64,000 bases of DNA from Kappaphycus alvarezii (GCA_002205965.3 NADL03000602.1:1984001-2048000); one strand, 5' to 3'; positions 8,764 to 20,639 are shown, counted from the stretch's first letter. The notes: generated by a model not told the origin, from the letters alone. Program-made: numbers and translations.

Positions 8764-9340
8764 GTGAAGAAGTACAATTTGGTGGCTGAGCTTGCATCAG
8801 CCCCAACTGGGATAACGTTTGGTCAACTTTTGAGGGGCGACGCAGAGGACGCGAGAAAGAACTCAAAAAAATTATCAGGTCTAATAAGTCCGCTAAGGGT
8901 AAGAAACTGTTTCTTCAATCGGCCTCGACAGCACCAAGACGTCTTAAACTAGTACCAGTCAAAGTATTGGGAATGCAAACCCAAGCTCTTTTCGATTCGG
9001 GCGCTGTTCCAAACCTTATTTCAGAAACTTTGGTGACAGATTAGGTCTTGAAATTATTCCAACTACTCGAAGAATAACTGTGGCGGATGGAACCGTCTCA
9101 AAATGCATGGGCACTGTTAACAAGGTTTCCGTGTTCTTTGGGGACTCTAAAGTTGATGTAGACTTTCTTGTCATGCCTGATCTCCCTTTCGATGCAATCA
9201 TTGGCTGTCCTACCATGGAAAGACTAGGGACCTGCATTGACTTGGGCAACCAAATCGTTTCAGTTAATGTTGACGGCAGAAACGTGAAGATGCCCCTGGA
9301 TTTCGACAAAAGCACACATCCGGAAGATCTAAGAGAGACG
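8764..9340 (+). pseudogene. E1 aspartic protease region
   Basis: The catalytic motif DSGA is at 8994-9005 within ALFDSGAVPNLIS, followed by the flap and C-terminal half with FLVMPDLPFDAIIGCP and a LG-containing segment. This retroviral-type protease would cleave Gag-Pol. The region is split among frames by single-base losses near 8865 and 9043 relative to E2 and expected frame. It is fused to Gag and RT in the inferred ancestral frame. Confidence 0.8.
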
Positions 9341-10371
9341 GACAGTGAAGATTTCACTTCTAGCTATGACAGCGAAGATTCCGAACCAACTAACACTTTC
9401 GGAAGTGAGAAAGGGTACGCTCGGGGGACAATGAACATGACATGGGACGATTATGATTCTGGGTTTGAAACAGATGAAGAATGGAATTCTAGGGTAGGTT
9501 TGACACCTGAATGTGTTTCTTTTTGCGATAATATCGAATCAAAGGACGGAATTCGGGGCATGAAAGAAGATTACAATTGCACGGAAAACAAGAATATATC
9601 GAATTCCATATCTGAAGATGTGAGCACGCCGGAAGAGGTCCTTCAAAATTTGGAGGGTGAGGATCAAGAAAAGGACCAGCGCCAAATTGGAGAAATTCAA
9701 GAAAAAGTACAGCACCTTCCAGCCCCCGCCTCAATGATAATATCCGACATGTTAACATCTTCCGAAGTAATTGCATGGAGTGTTCAGATTTAAGACAAGC
9801 AAGTGTACCGGTCACTCACTCATTTGAACTTACCGATACTAAACCAATTTACCACAGGCCTAGACGTCAACCGCCAAAATATGACCAATTTATCTCAGAG
9901 AATGTTACAAGTATGCTGGAAAATGATATTATTCGGCCAGTTTCATCCCCATGGTCATTTCCAGTTGTGGTCGCACCAAAGAAGGATGGAAAGCTGCGTT
10001 TTTGCGTCGATTACCGACAACTGAACCAGAGAATGATACCCGATCGATTTCCGATTCCGAATATGGAGGAAATCCTCGAGGACTTGAAGGACGGGAGATA
10101 CTTCACCTCAATTGATCTTTACACTGGTTATTGGCAGATTCCATTGGATGAAAAATGCAAGGAAAAAACAACTTTTACCAGCAAAGCCGGTACATTCAGG
10201 TTCGAAGTGATGCCTTTTGGTCTCATGAATGCCCCAGCTACATTCCAAAGAATGATGAACGAGGTTTTGAAAGGACTTCCATTTGCAAGAGTTTATATCG
10301 ATGATGTAGTGATATTCTCAAAAACCTTGGATCAGCACATATCGCATGTCAAGACTGTGGTGGAGAAATAG
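9341..10371 (+). pseudogene. pol: E1 acidic linker and reverse transcriptase
   Basis: An acidic Ser/Glu-rich linker (to about 9770) precedes RT. RT begins near YDQFISENVTSMLENDIIRP, with FCVDYRQLN, then FTSIDLYTGYWQIP (first catalytic Asp) and the YIDD box at 10294-10305. All RT hallmark motifs are intact. The frame changes near 9777 and again at 10366, each by one missing base relative to E2. Confidence 0.9.
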
Positions 10372-13300
10372 CTGCGTACAGCCTGAAAATTAAGTTAAGC
10401 AAATGCTTCTTTGCGAAAACGTCTATCCAATTACTCGGTCATATCGTCGATCAAGAGGGAATTAAAGTGGATCCAGAGAAAACGAAAAAAATCAAGTTGG
10501 CACCAAGGCCCGCTTCAAAGACGGAGGTTCGAAGCTTCTTAGGACTGGCCTCATATTACAGGAGATTTATCAAAGATTTCGCCAAGACTGCAGCACCGTT
10601 ACATGCCAGCACAACAAAGAACGGAAAATTTTTATGGAACAAGGAAATGCAAACCGCATTTGAAGAGCTTAAAGATAAGCTATGTGTCCCCCCAGTGCTC
10701 ATGTATCCAGATTTCAAGAGACCATTTGTTGTGGAGACAGATGCCTCAGAACGGTCTTTGGGTGCCGTTTTGTCCCAAAAAGATGAAAACGGAAGACTAC
10801 ACCCGGTTCAATTCGCAAGTCGCACTCTGAATGATGCGGAAAGGAGATACTCAGTCTGCGAAAAAGAAGCGCTCGCTGTTGTCTTCGCACTGAAAAAGTT
10901 TCGCGTATACCTTTTATCACTCGAGAAATTTGTCTTGATAACTGATCACCAGGCACTTAAGACAGCATTCCAAAAGAAAGATGTACATCACCGCTTGGCC
11001 CGATGGCTCGACATTTTCGCAGAATATCGGTTTGAAATTGTGTATAGGCCCGGACGCAATAATCAGCCTGCCGACTACCTATCCCGCTTGAGGGATCCAC
11101 TGATTCCAAATGAAAAAGCTTCCGAGAACATCGTCGGAGTTGCCGAGGTGCAAGTGCCGAACAATAACGAGTACGAAGCTAATATTGACGGACTAATTAA
11201 ATTCCTGGATGGACTAGAAATGAGAAAGGTTGATATTGAACACAGAAATTGGGTACGCAGGAATCAAAAGGCTTTTACACTATGGAATGGGAAACTCTTC
11301 CGACACACGAAAGCCGGTCCTCGACTAGTGGCCCCTTTGAAAGAAAGAATGAAGATCTTGAGGACTTTTCATGATGAGTTAGGGCATTGGGATCTCGAAA
11401 CAACCAAGAAATTCGTTACTGAGAGATTCTGGTGGCCCAGTATCCATAAGGACGTCTATAACTTCGTGAAAAGCTGCGACAACTGTCAAAAATTCACGCC
11501 AATACGAAAGTATAAGACAACTCTAGGCTTTCCAGTTTCCGGTCTCTTTGAAACCTTTTCAATTGACTTTGCCGGCCCATTCAAGGAAACCTCTTCCGGA
11601 AACAAATATCTCCTTATAGGGGTGGAACATCTTACTGGATGGCCAATAGCAGTTGCAGTTGAGGAGGCCAATGCTGAAGTGGTCCTGAGATTCATCGAAA
11701 AAGAAATAATTGAACCGTTTGGTCTTCCAAAAAGGATCATCTCGGATAACGCACTTTGTTTTACTGCAACTTCACTGCTTCGTTTCTTGGAAGAAAAAGG
11801 TATTCAGCTAAAGACAGTTCTCGCATATGCTCCTATGTCAAACGGGAAAGCGGAGAGGATGGTTGGAACCATCAAACGATCAATATCGAAAACTATGTCC
11901 GAGAATGAAATCCAGTGGGAAGATGCCTTACCAAAAGTGTTATACGGCTATCGGCGAAGAAGAGGAAGAAGTGGACGGTCACCGTTTGAGCTAATGTACG
12001 GAAGAGCTCCTAGAATGTTACAGAGAGATATGGAAACAAATGTTATCGATGAAGAGAGTAGAGAGGTCGAACTATTGGCCACCGAAAGCTGGAGATCACA
12101 CCGCGCGCTAACACAGACAAGAAATAAGGATGAAGAGCCTCCAGTCCAAACTTTCTCAGTCGGCTCTAAAGTACTTGTAGCACACGGAAAAGCAATGCAA
12201 CAGGCTGTGAAGTGGCCGGCTTTCCAAACAAAGTACTCGAACCCTTGCATCGTCACGGAGGAAAGACACCCGCATTATAAGCTCTGTTCAAGCTCAGGGA
12301 AGAGATCAAGGAGGGCAATCCATGCACGTCGTCTGGTCCCTTACCATCAGAGGCCTGAAGAATTCCTTCTCACACAGGACTATGCGCAACCACGAGGCAT
12401 ACTCATCTTTAACTATAGAATGATTCCTATGGGAGGAAAAAGGGCCTGGGAATGGATCATCTCGATTACGCGTGACTACTACGAACTCCACGTAATCATC
12501 CATTTCTACATTAATATATGCCTATGTTTTCGTACGTTGAACGGACCATTGCTACCTCAAGAAGATTTCCGACTATTGATCAGAGTTCTATTCTCATTCC
12601 AAAACGGAAGGTTCACGGAAGCAGGTCCAGAGTTTGTGGAAGTCATATATCATTACTCTATAGGGAGGTATGGAATGGTAGCTATCGGAGACTTGTCGCA
12701 AACATATCTGAACATTATCCGTCCAGTTTACGTATTTCTCAAGAACAACCAAGATGTGCGACTGAGAGGTTACAGCTTGCCCCCTGATATGGAATATCGA
12801 CTGGTCCCATATCCTCTATGGGAACCTTACGTTGCTCCGCTCAGAAATACAACCTCAGCCGAAGACCAGGATCCTCCCGAGGCCGTGATGATGATACGAG
12901 CTGGACCATCAAGTGATCGGGGCGGATCATCGAAGAGGGCAAGGCGTCGGGAGCAGCGAGGAAGATCGCCAAGAAGATCGCCTCAAACACCGCCTAGTCT
13001 CCCAGGGGGAAACTATGCATCCTTAATTATTGGACGACTACCAATTAGACGTTGGCTTCGCGAAATGACAGAGGACCCTCGAGAAGCAGAAGTAATTTCC
13101 TTTTTTGCCATTAGTATTTGCATGTGCTTCCAGACCATTCACGGGGCGCACCTTACTCGTGAGGACTCAGTCCTTATGTTGCGAGTTTTTTTCTCCTTCA
13201 GATACCCGTTTCTGGACCCGTTGCCAGAAAAGTTTGCATACTACGTTTATTACCTCACATTTGGAAGGTTTGGAGAAGTGAAACGGGAGGAGCTCATTAG

Positions 13301-13481
13301 AGAACACTATGAAACTATACGCCGAATCTACGAAACTCTTGACCAAGGAGATGAGCCGGTCATCGCACGGTACACACTCTCTCATCATATTGGAAATGAG
13401 CTACTACCATATCCTTATAGTGAACCCTATACTCTCCCTGATGAATGGATAGAACTCCCACAAGAACAACAAGAGCAGTGA
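10372..13481 (+). CDS. pol: E1 pol: connection, RNase H, integrase, duplicated tail
   Basis: An open frame of 1004 codons from 10467 continues Pol; the GTG there is not a real start. RNase H uses Asp92, Glu134, Asp160 and Asp204 candidates. The integrase has a zinc finger His302, His307, Cys337, Cys340 and the triad Asp367, Asp427, Glu463, with 35 residues between the last two (D,D35E). A GPF-like module follows (about 565-628, ending RRLVPYHQ). The unusual part is residues 640-1004: two homologous domains, about 659-790 and 862-990, joined by an Arg/Ser-rich basic linker (about 815-845). Shared motifs are INICLCF/ISICMCF, RVLFSF/RVFFSF, IGRYG/FGRFGEV and PYPLWEPY/PYPYSEPY. No catalytic motif is seen in the tail and its function is unknown. 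Confidence 0.92.
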
Positions 13482-13496
13482 CGAGCCGGGACGTTC

Positions 13497-13514
13497 GTCT
13501 TGAGCGGGAGGGCG
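13497..13514 (+). other. E1 polypurine tract candidate
   Basis: A purine-rich GAGCGGGAGGGCG lies immediately before the TG of the 3' LTR, where plus-strand synthesis should be primed. E2 has GCGAGGGGCG at the same place. Confidence 0.6.
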
Positions 13515-14234
13515 TGATGTGCGCAAATTCGCACACGAAAAAATTTAGATGAGGACCATAATTGTATACAGTATTGGAACTGGGAAGATATTTTTACAGT
13601 TTTTGAATTTGCAAGATATTTTTAATTTGGGTGAGTGTGGCAAATTCATCGGTTGATTTTTTATTTTAGGACACGCTGTCATAGTGGATGTCAGTACAGT
13701 TCTAGGTTGTGGGTGATACTACGAGTGACTCTGAAAGGTCTATATAATGGCCACATCAATTCCCACCCCTGGCCGATGGGTGGCTGGCATGGGTATGGCA
13801 CCTAGATATTTACCTTGAGGAAATATCTTCTAATGGTCTCTCTGGTTCACACGATTCCCGTGAATGCGTTTTATGGTATTTAGTATGTTTGATTGAGACT
13901 TTAGGATTAGCCGAAAAGTCTATATAAGCTGAGTAAAGTGCTTCCTCCTTGAGAGGTCAAGCAAGTTGGCAGACAACTTCAGGTCAAGCTCCGAGTAGTA
14001 GGAAGTTGAGAGTCAACTTCAAACCCAAGAAAACTTTTTCCTAAGCAAGTCTCAGAGAATCAGTGGTAGACGCTGCCCCTTTTATACTTGCTTGTAGCCC
14101 TCTCAACTCTCTCCCATATACACTGCTTTTTATTTGTTCAACTATACCACGGTAGCACTTTTGTCGCTCGCAACACCTCCGTCTTGGGGTAGTTGGTTCT
14201 AAGTATCTCTTCTCCCGACGATTTACCCCTATCA
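13515..14234 (+). repeat. E1 3' LTR
   Basis: It is 720 bp and carries the same twin TATA boxes and hairpins as the 5' LTR. The three differences seen are an extra A near 14023, G to T near 14051 and an extra G near 14072. Confidence 0.95.
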
Positions 14235-14239
14235 CAAAC
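14235..14239. repeat. E1 target-site duplication, right
   Basis: CAAAC, identical to 6755-6759. Confidence 0.9.
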
Positions 14240-14283
14240 CATTGGCAGGACCTATAATGCAAGTGCTTGAGCGTGTCTACCAA

Positions 14284-14559
14284 CTAGAGAGTAGCTGGTA
14301 GACCGGTTGACAAGCAGGCTGCGTTCGAGGTGACCATCAACGCTGCGTGTCGTTGCAGGAGAATTGCCCTCACCCTGGAGTATTGGTCCAAGGCTCGGTT
14401 GGCGACCGCTCGGGCTACCTCCGTGATGTGGCGGAACGCTACGGGATGCCACCCCTGAGTCCGGTATTCCCCCGCCAATTCTCGAACACAGTCCTCCATC
14501 CCCCGGTCGAACTCTTCCCATCCTTCTTCGGTGCAGGACAGGGGCACTACTCGTGACAA
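14284..14559 (-). CDS. repeat-borne gene family N, copy 2 (91-aa fragment)
   Basis: The 91-aa frame contains ALDQYSRVRAILLQRHAA..VTSNAACLSTGL, matching the 4134-4376 frame over about 45 residues. It begins with MSRVVPL and an amphipathic, Glu/Arg-rich helix-like segment. There is no signal peptide and no known domain that I recognise. The frame lies just outside E1. The conserved spacing of charged and Ala residues suggests a helical protein. It may be a fragment of a longer gene whose other parts appear in copies 3 and 4. Confidence 0.45.
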   Translation of the reverse strand: MSRVVPLSCTEEGWEEFDRGMEDCVRELAGEYRTQGWHPVAFRHITEVARAVANRALDQYSRVRAILLQRHAALMVTSNAACLSTGLPATL

Positions 14560-14808
14560 TAAGCATATTTTACAGACGGCGAAACATTTAGGCAGTAGCT
14601 GGAACTATCTTCACTATCCGGATACCTCCGGAACTTAGCCGTACATATCCTTCAAGTTTAAACCACTCAAACATTTACCCCTAGCTGGAACGCCAATAGC
14701 CTGTCCTCAAGGTCAGCAATGGCCTCGAAGACCGGACTTAGTGACACCACATGGTTTGTAAAGGACAATGATGTAATCCTCAGTACCGAAGTGGGCGTTC
14801 AGGACAGA

Positions 14809-14898
14809 AGGGGGGAAGTTTTGGGTGTTTTTATTGTTGGAAGATATATTCGATCTACCATAAAGCTTTCCAGACAACCACAATCGACTCAACAAGAT
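14809..14898 (-). mobile_element. micro-retroposon family, longer copy
   Basis: It is homologous to 3797-3918 through GGAAGATATATTCGATCTACC and CCAGACAACCACAATC, then runs into an inverted repeat. Confidence 0.5.
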
Positions 14899-14976
14899 GT
14901 GCCGACACAGTTATGGGAGAGTAGTACTAATCCTAGTAATGGGAGGGTAGTATCCTCTCCCGTTACTGTGTCGGCA
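14899..14976. repeat. imperfect inverted repeat (about 30-bp arms)
   Basis: The left arm 14899-14929 (GTGCCGACACAG...) pairs with 14948-14976 (...CTGTGTCGGCAC) around an 18-nt loop with few mismatches. The same GACAC-GTAATGGGGGAG sequence is present once at about 3895, so the arm seems to be part of the repeat, duplicated head to head here. Confidence 0.7.
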
Positions 14977-15180
14977 CCCCCGCTGTACTCTGGGGGAATG
15001 TCTGGGTTTGGTATACTGCGAGTGGAACAGTAGGGGGAAATTCCCATTAGCGTGTGCAGCATGGCGGTGGCGGAGAAAACACTACGGTGAGAATGGGCGT
15101 GCTATAGGATGGCGACTAAAACGTTGCTGCGAGCTCTGTCAGCAGACATGCGGCGTTCGAAGCAACCGCTCTACTCTTGC

Positions 15181-16150
15181 TTAATCTAGACTGGGTAGAA
15201 ACTCTGTACTGACTTTGGGGGGGCTGCGGGCCACCAGATAGTTCACTTCGGCAGCGAAAAGTGCAGCATCCACAGAGCGAGGTATTTCAATCGCTTTGAC
15301 AAGTTGCTGGTGGCGACCGATAATGTAGCCGACATCATGGTACATGATTTGGAGTAACAACTGTGCCAAATCTCCGTCCTTCCCTTCCTCTGAACTCAAG
15401 AGTTCTTCCATTTTGAGGATGAGAAGGTGCAGCACCAGGTCGAAGAGGAGACCCCGAGGTTGTTTTCCTGTTGCGCCCCGCAGATGCTTCTTATGATGTG
15501 ACGGCCAATCCACAGGAAAGCGGGCTCGTTTGGGTAGCAGTATGAGACCTAAGGCTATAACTCTGGGAGAAACCGTCTCACTGCTTTCAGGAAAGCTGGT
15601 CTGCTGCGCATATTAAAAGCGCTCTTGAAATCGATCGTCAACATAACAGATTACTGCCGCACTCCTGAAAAACTCTTCGGATTCCATGTATAACTGTTTC
15701 GGTACCTAATTTGGTGGCAATACCTACTTGAAGAGGTTGGAGGTAGTCGGCCGCCTTCTGGGATACTCGCTTCATTATGCAGCTACCGACCACTCCGCGC
15801 AGCGTCTCCCCAACGGTGATTGGCTTAAGTGACATGTCTTCCTTCACCAACGGGTTTAGTGGGGCACCAGGGATTTAAGGGGCGAGAATGACAGGAACAT
15901 TTCGTGTTTCCAAACCATTAATACGTTGCATAGTAGCTGCCATAAAGCCGGAATTCCCCGATGAGGATGGAATTGGTATCAATTCTACAAGGTTAGATGG
16001 CCTTAGACCTGAGAACTGAGGAGGCGATCCCCGTTTAAATCCCCTGATAGCATCAAGAACCTCATCTTCAATGCTCGGTCGGAAACTATGGACGGTAAAA
16101 AATGGTCCACTGACTATGGTCGTTTCATCAGTGACATGACGTGGATGTTA
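15181..16150 (-). pseudogene. non-LTR (LINE-type) reverse transcriptase relic
   Basis: On the minus strand the order is AIRGFKRGSPPQFSGLRPSNL (RT finger motif of LINE-type RTs), then 15638-15850 with LKPITVGETLRGVVGSC and YLQPLQVGIATKLGTETVIHGIR (RT blocks 2-3), then a 15181-15513 frame with GLLFDLVLHLL and MYHDVGYIIGRHQQLVKAI. The catalytic block that is normally Y.DD reads YHDV, so the enzyme is inactive. Several frame changes separate the parts. Its own 3' region is missing here, but C-terminal domains of a similar element occur at 34.06 and 54.53 kb. Confidence 0.8.
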
Positions 16151-16160
16151 TCGATAAAAA

Positions 16161-16885
16161 TGATAGAAATAAATCTGCGAGGATGATATTCTCAGAGCCA
16201 GTTTTCCCAAGATGGAGGCGTTGCAAGCGACAAGAGTGCTACCGAAGTATGGTTGTGGGGACCTGAAAAGCCGAATAAGGATAGTAGACCGACAGGCTGC
16301 AAGTCAGTATAGAAGGAGCAGGGACTACCACCTGTACTCAAAGGCTAGCGTTGAAGAAATTTTTCTGAGGGCAGAAGTTTATTTTCAACCTCTAGACTAC
16401 TTGCGTCTGCACTTGAAGTTATCTCCCAACTTGCTTAACCTCTCTTGGAGGAAGCAGTTTACTTAGCTTATATAGAATATTTTTAGCTAACCCTAAAGTC
16501 CCAAACAAACATACTGAGTACCATAAAATATATTTGAGGGATTCGTGTGGACTTGATCGAATAGAGAGAAAATATTACGAATGTAAACATCTAGGTGTCC
16601 CATGGAGCTCTAAGCAACCGGATTAGAATTGAAATGCCATTTATATAGTGTCACTCAATTGAGCTTAGTATCTTCAGGTACCTTCGCATCTACTGTCTGC
16701 AATTATTGACAGGTTGTCACAATAATCGTGCCATGAATTTGCCACGCTGGCATGGTTAAAAACTCATGCCAAATCATCGTTACATATATTTGAAACATTG
16801 AGACAATTTAAAAATCATGCAAATTCAAAATTAGTATCCAAATGAGGTCCTCTTCCTTAAATATTTTCGCATGCATAAATTTAGT
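16161..16885 (-). repeat. old gypsy LTR relic (minus)
   Basis: This reversed LTR of about 720 bp is the same length as that of E1. It has homologous U3 (GAATTTGCATGATTTTT, GTGGCAAATTCATGG), two TATA boxes (about 16466 and 16635) and the hairpin AAGTTGGGAGATAACTT, with a G-U closing pair. Its terminal CA is at 16161-16162. It may be the 3' LTR of relic E3. Confidence 0.7.
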
Positions 16886-17329
16886 GCTTGTCAAAGAGCA
16901 TGTATAATATCACCCGTAGCTTGGGGAACGCCCAACTAATGGAAAGCTTTTGCCGCATTTCCATACGCACCTACTTTTACCAGTTTAGTTGGCCATCTGA
17001 TGTTGATTTGTTGTTTGTCCGAAGTGGGATGAGCTGATGCCGTGACGTTTTAAACTGGTCCAGTTCTTGCGTTCATAGTCTTTTGAAGTGCTCTGCGATT
17101 CATTAATATATTTGTCCCTCATTTTACCCATAAATGAATACCACCGGTATTTACTTGGACAGTAATCCGAAGAGTAAATGTTCGTAAGGGAAAAGTTTTA
17201 TATGATTTACTCTTAGAGTATGTATTCCAAATCACAATCTCAATCATAGAGGTACGAGCCAAAGAATCCTACTAAATATCTATATCCCCAATAAGCCCTA
17301 GAAACTCTGGCGAACGGCCAGGTCCTCTA

Positions 17330-17795
17330 ATCCCATTTTAGGATCATTAACCTCCTCCGCACCTCCAACAGAGGAGTTAAAGATTAGTATTGCACCGTCA
17401 CTCTCCCCTTCGGTGTACACAGAAAGCACGCCACAGTTTTACTTCAATGTCTCCTACGAGTCCAGCCATTCCTCGCCATATTCGAATCCCTTCACTCTCG
17501 CCTCCATCTCCTCCGCCTCTTCCACCTCCATAAATTGACAATAAAAGAACTCTCGAACGCGTTACAGGACCATACTAATGCGGTAGTGCTCGTGACAAGT
17601 TGGGCCACTTGTCATCAAACCCAGGCCATTTATTGGACGAAAGGATCTGATTGATTTCGCTATGGCGAGAGACGGCCTAAATTTGGCATGTTGATGAAAA
17701 ATTAATGGAGTGCGCTGGTGAGCCGATTGAGTTGATGATGCTAAGGTTGTTGCTTCAAAGACGTCGCTATCGCACTTTAAACATCGGAATTTCAT
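17330..17795 (-). pseudogene. acidic LTR-borne protein, relic
   Basis: The minus strand carries FRPSLAIAKS.RSFRPINGLGLMTSGPT, matching the family N-terminus, and the upstream block GTTTAAAGTGCGATAGCGACGTC matches the family promoter. Frames break soon after. A Glu-rich C-terminal part can still be traced to about 17330. Confidence 0.55.
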
Positions 17796-18136
17796 TGAAA
17801 ATTTTCACAACTTTCTGTCATTCTTGCAGTTTTTGCGTACATGAGCTCAAATGGTGAGCAATTATTTACCCTCTTTTTCTGCGATAAACATACGATACCT
17901 TTGGTAAAACATTTCACCACTCGATGTATTCGCCTGCTATATCTTCTATACTGCCCATTTGATTGTTCCTACCATTCTGTAGCTTTCAAATTAGAAATAA
18001 GAGAGTAGGAGATAAAAATTTCCAATGGAATTCCTTTCCCCACCAAGAATTAAAGAAATGTCCTTGCAGGGAACCAAAGACCACTATCCAGGATGATACT
18101 TTTCGGCATGCCGAATATCTCTATTATTTATATGTA

Positions 18137-20450
18137 TATGAGACTAGATTAAATCTTTACAATAGCTTCCCTAGATGTGACTGACAATGGTAGCCTAACA
18201 AGATGCTTAACGCGTAGGAGAATATACTTGTTTTCCGAAGATAGTACTTGGCATAGAACGGTGTATTCGATCGAGAAAGTTTCAAAAAGGACGCAAAGAG
18301 GCACACATAGTGAAATCTTGCATTTTCAGTCCGGAGTGAACTTTTTCCAGTTGTCACAACTTTTCACGAAATTTTAAACATCCTTTTGCATGTTGTGCCA
18401 CCAAAATATTTTCGTAATGATTTGCGTTGTTTTCTCGAGATCAGAATTACCCAGCTAATTATAAAATGACCTCAACACCTTGATTATGTATTGCAATGGG
18501 GCCACTAGTCAGGGACCTGCTTTGACGAGTTGAAGCAGCTTTCCTTCAAACAGAGCAAACTCTTTCTGATTCCTAAGCAGCCATGCTCTGTGATCTATAT
18601 CAACTTTTCGTATTGTTCAAGACCTCCAAGAATCGAATTTTTCTTGAGTATTAGTATCAATCAATTTATCGCCCAATTCTGGTATTCTTGTAACTCCAAT
18701 GAAATTTTGTCGAAAAAAGTTACACAAATTAGATGGGTTCCCCAATAAAATAATGAATCTGCTGGCTGAATACTTCGTCCTAGTTTGGATTTCTTTAAAA
18801 ACGACTATCTGCTAAAATTTCGAGGCACATAGCCAATCGGTAATGTACTTCTTTCTTCTGGAATGCATCCTCAAATTACTGGTAGTCAGTTATGAGAACA
18901 AGCTTTCTGAGTGATAAGAGATAAACACGAAACATTTTCAAAGAAGAATCGATTGCCAGTGGTTCCTTCTCACTAAAACAGCATCTCTTACTTGCACTAT
19001 TTAAAGTTCGACTTTCGAATTGAAAGGGATGTGGCCTTTCTTTTTCATCTTTTTGGGACAGAGCTGCTCCCAAAGATTGTAAAGATGCATCTGTTTTAGA
19101 CACAAATTGGTTTTCTGAATCTGGATACATTACTTATGGAGGGACGCGTAGCTTCTTTTTAAGTTTATCGAACGCTTTTCTAGGTCCGTAATATTTTCCA
19201 TTTTCGCAGTTAAGTCGTGTAGCGGTGTCAATGTCATGACGAGGTATTTGATGAACATTCGGTGATGCTAAGGTAGACTAAGAATGCTTCGGAATTACGG
19301 CTTTGAAGTAGTTCTTTGCGCCAGCTCGACTTTTATCGTTTTTTCCCGGATAGAACTTGATTCCCCTCGATATTTGATGTGGCCGAGCAGTTTGATGGAG
19401 TCTTGCGCGAAGAATAATTTGTAAAAAGTTTACGTTCAATCCGTGCTCCGATATTTTGTGCAGTACTGTTTTGAAATTAGAAATAGTTTCATCCAAAGGT
19501 TTTGAAAATAATGCAAAATCATCAATGCATGCTCTCTCAAATGGAAATCCCTTCAAAACATCACTCATCATTCTTTGGATGCGTCTGGTGCATTCATGAG
19601 ACCAAAAGGAATTGGTTTGAATCTGAATGTACCAACTATGCCGGTGAAAGTTGTTTTTACGTTGTGGTTTCTATCCAAAGGAGTTTTTTCAGTAGCCGGC
19701 GTACAGTTCAAGTGATTCAAAATTTCTTCTTTTCTTCAAATTGTTGAGAGTTTCCATATTTGGTATCATAAATCAATCTAGAATCTGTACTTCGTTTAAT
19801 TGTTTTCAGTCGATGTAAAGTGGTTCCTTTTCATCCTTTTGTGCGCGCAAATACCAAGAAATGTCAACAGTGACGTAAAATCGTCGTAACTGTGTCATTT
19901 GTAAACATCGTATTAGCATTTTACTAAGTAAAGTGGTCATATTTGGGCGTTAGTCGTCAAGACCTATGGTAAATTGGATGAGAACGGGTAAAATCGAAGA
20001 AGGGAGTAACGGTACATTTGCTTGTCTTAAATCAAAAATGATCTTTGCAATGATCTCGGAAGGTGATAATGTACCGGATATTTCATTAGATACAGTAGAG
20101 GTTAGGTGCTTCAATTTTCCATTAATATCCACGATCTTTTGATCTTCTTCCTGGTGACATTTACCATCTGCTACTCGATGAACTACTTTTTTTTCATCCA
20201 CAATTTCAGATTTGGAAGCCGCCAAACTCTTATTTTCTTCCTCCGTCACGAGATTTATCCTTGGTCCCTTCATCTTTGAACCATTCGTACACCATTTTTG
20301 CAAATAAAAAGAAAACCTAAAATTCCATCTTCATTACTAGTCCGAATTCTCTGTACAACTCCATTTTCTTTTTTTATTTAATATTTGGTCCTCCTTTTTC
20401 GAAAAGAAAACTTTCGACTTCTGGACCGCTTCGTCCTCCATACTCAGTTC
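18137..20450 (-). mobile_element. pol: E3: decayed Ty3/gypsy pol relic
   Basis: Reading the minus strand: 20303-19950 has the linker and the start of RT (DLRQANVPLL, then FTIGLDD); 19571-19278 has the RT region with CIDDFALFSKPLDETISNFKTV, the YIDD box now CIDD; 19130-18876 has RNase H (KTDASLQSLGAALSQKDE, then VLITDYQ); about 18375-18245 has the integrase zinc-finger region (FVKSCDNC-equivalent). Many frameshifts and stops are present. Gag is absent: the homology stops near 20450, where an acidic-gene promoter relic begins. It is older than E1 and E2. Confidence 0.8.
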
Positions 20451-20529
20451 CGATATTTTATCATGCGTATTTTATATTTTGCTCCGAATGCGTGTAGTTC
20501 AAAGCCGTAGCATCACCCCAATTATTGAT

Positions 20530-20600
20530 TTCGACCAAGGTCGTGAAAATTATCAAAGACATTCCGGTATTTAAAATGCGATAGCGATGTATTTGAAGCA
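20530..20600 (+). promoter_or_regulatory. relic of the acidic-gene promoter block
   Basis: GACCAAGGTCGTGAAAATTATC, GTATTTAAAATGCGATAGCGATG and AACTCAATCGGCTCACCC reproduce the block upstream of copy A. No acidic reading frame follows. Confidence 0.5.
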
Positions 20601-20639
20601 ATATCCTCACCATCAACAACTCAATCGGCTCACCCGCAA

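Larger units (their letters stand above)
6760..14234 (+). mobile_element. E1: Ty3/gypsy LTR retrotransposon
   Basis: The element has TG...CA LTRs, a 5-bp CAAAC duplication, then gag, protease, RT, RNase H and integrase in the Ty3/gypsy order, followed by a long extra C-terminal region. The two LTRs differ by one substitution and two 1-bp indels over about 720 bp, so insertion was recent. The internal reading frame nevertheless carries several 1-bp deletions in gag, protease and RT relative to E2, while the 3 kb from connection domain to end is open. Confidence 0.95.

Noticed and set aside
10467-10469. GTG as a translation start for the 1004-codon frame
   Set aside because: The frame is the continuation of Pol after a 1-bp lesion; upstream homology to E2 shows the protein begins in gag.
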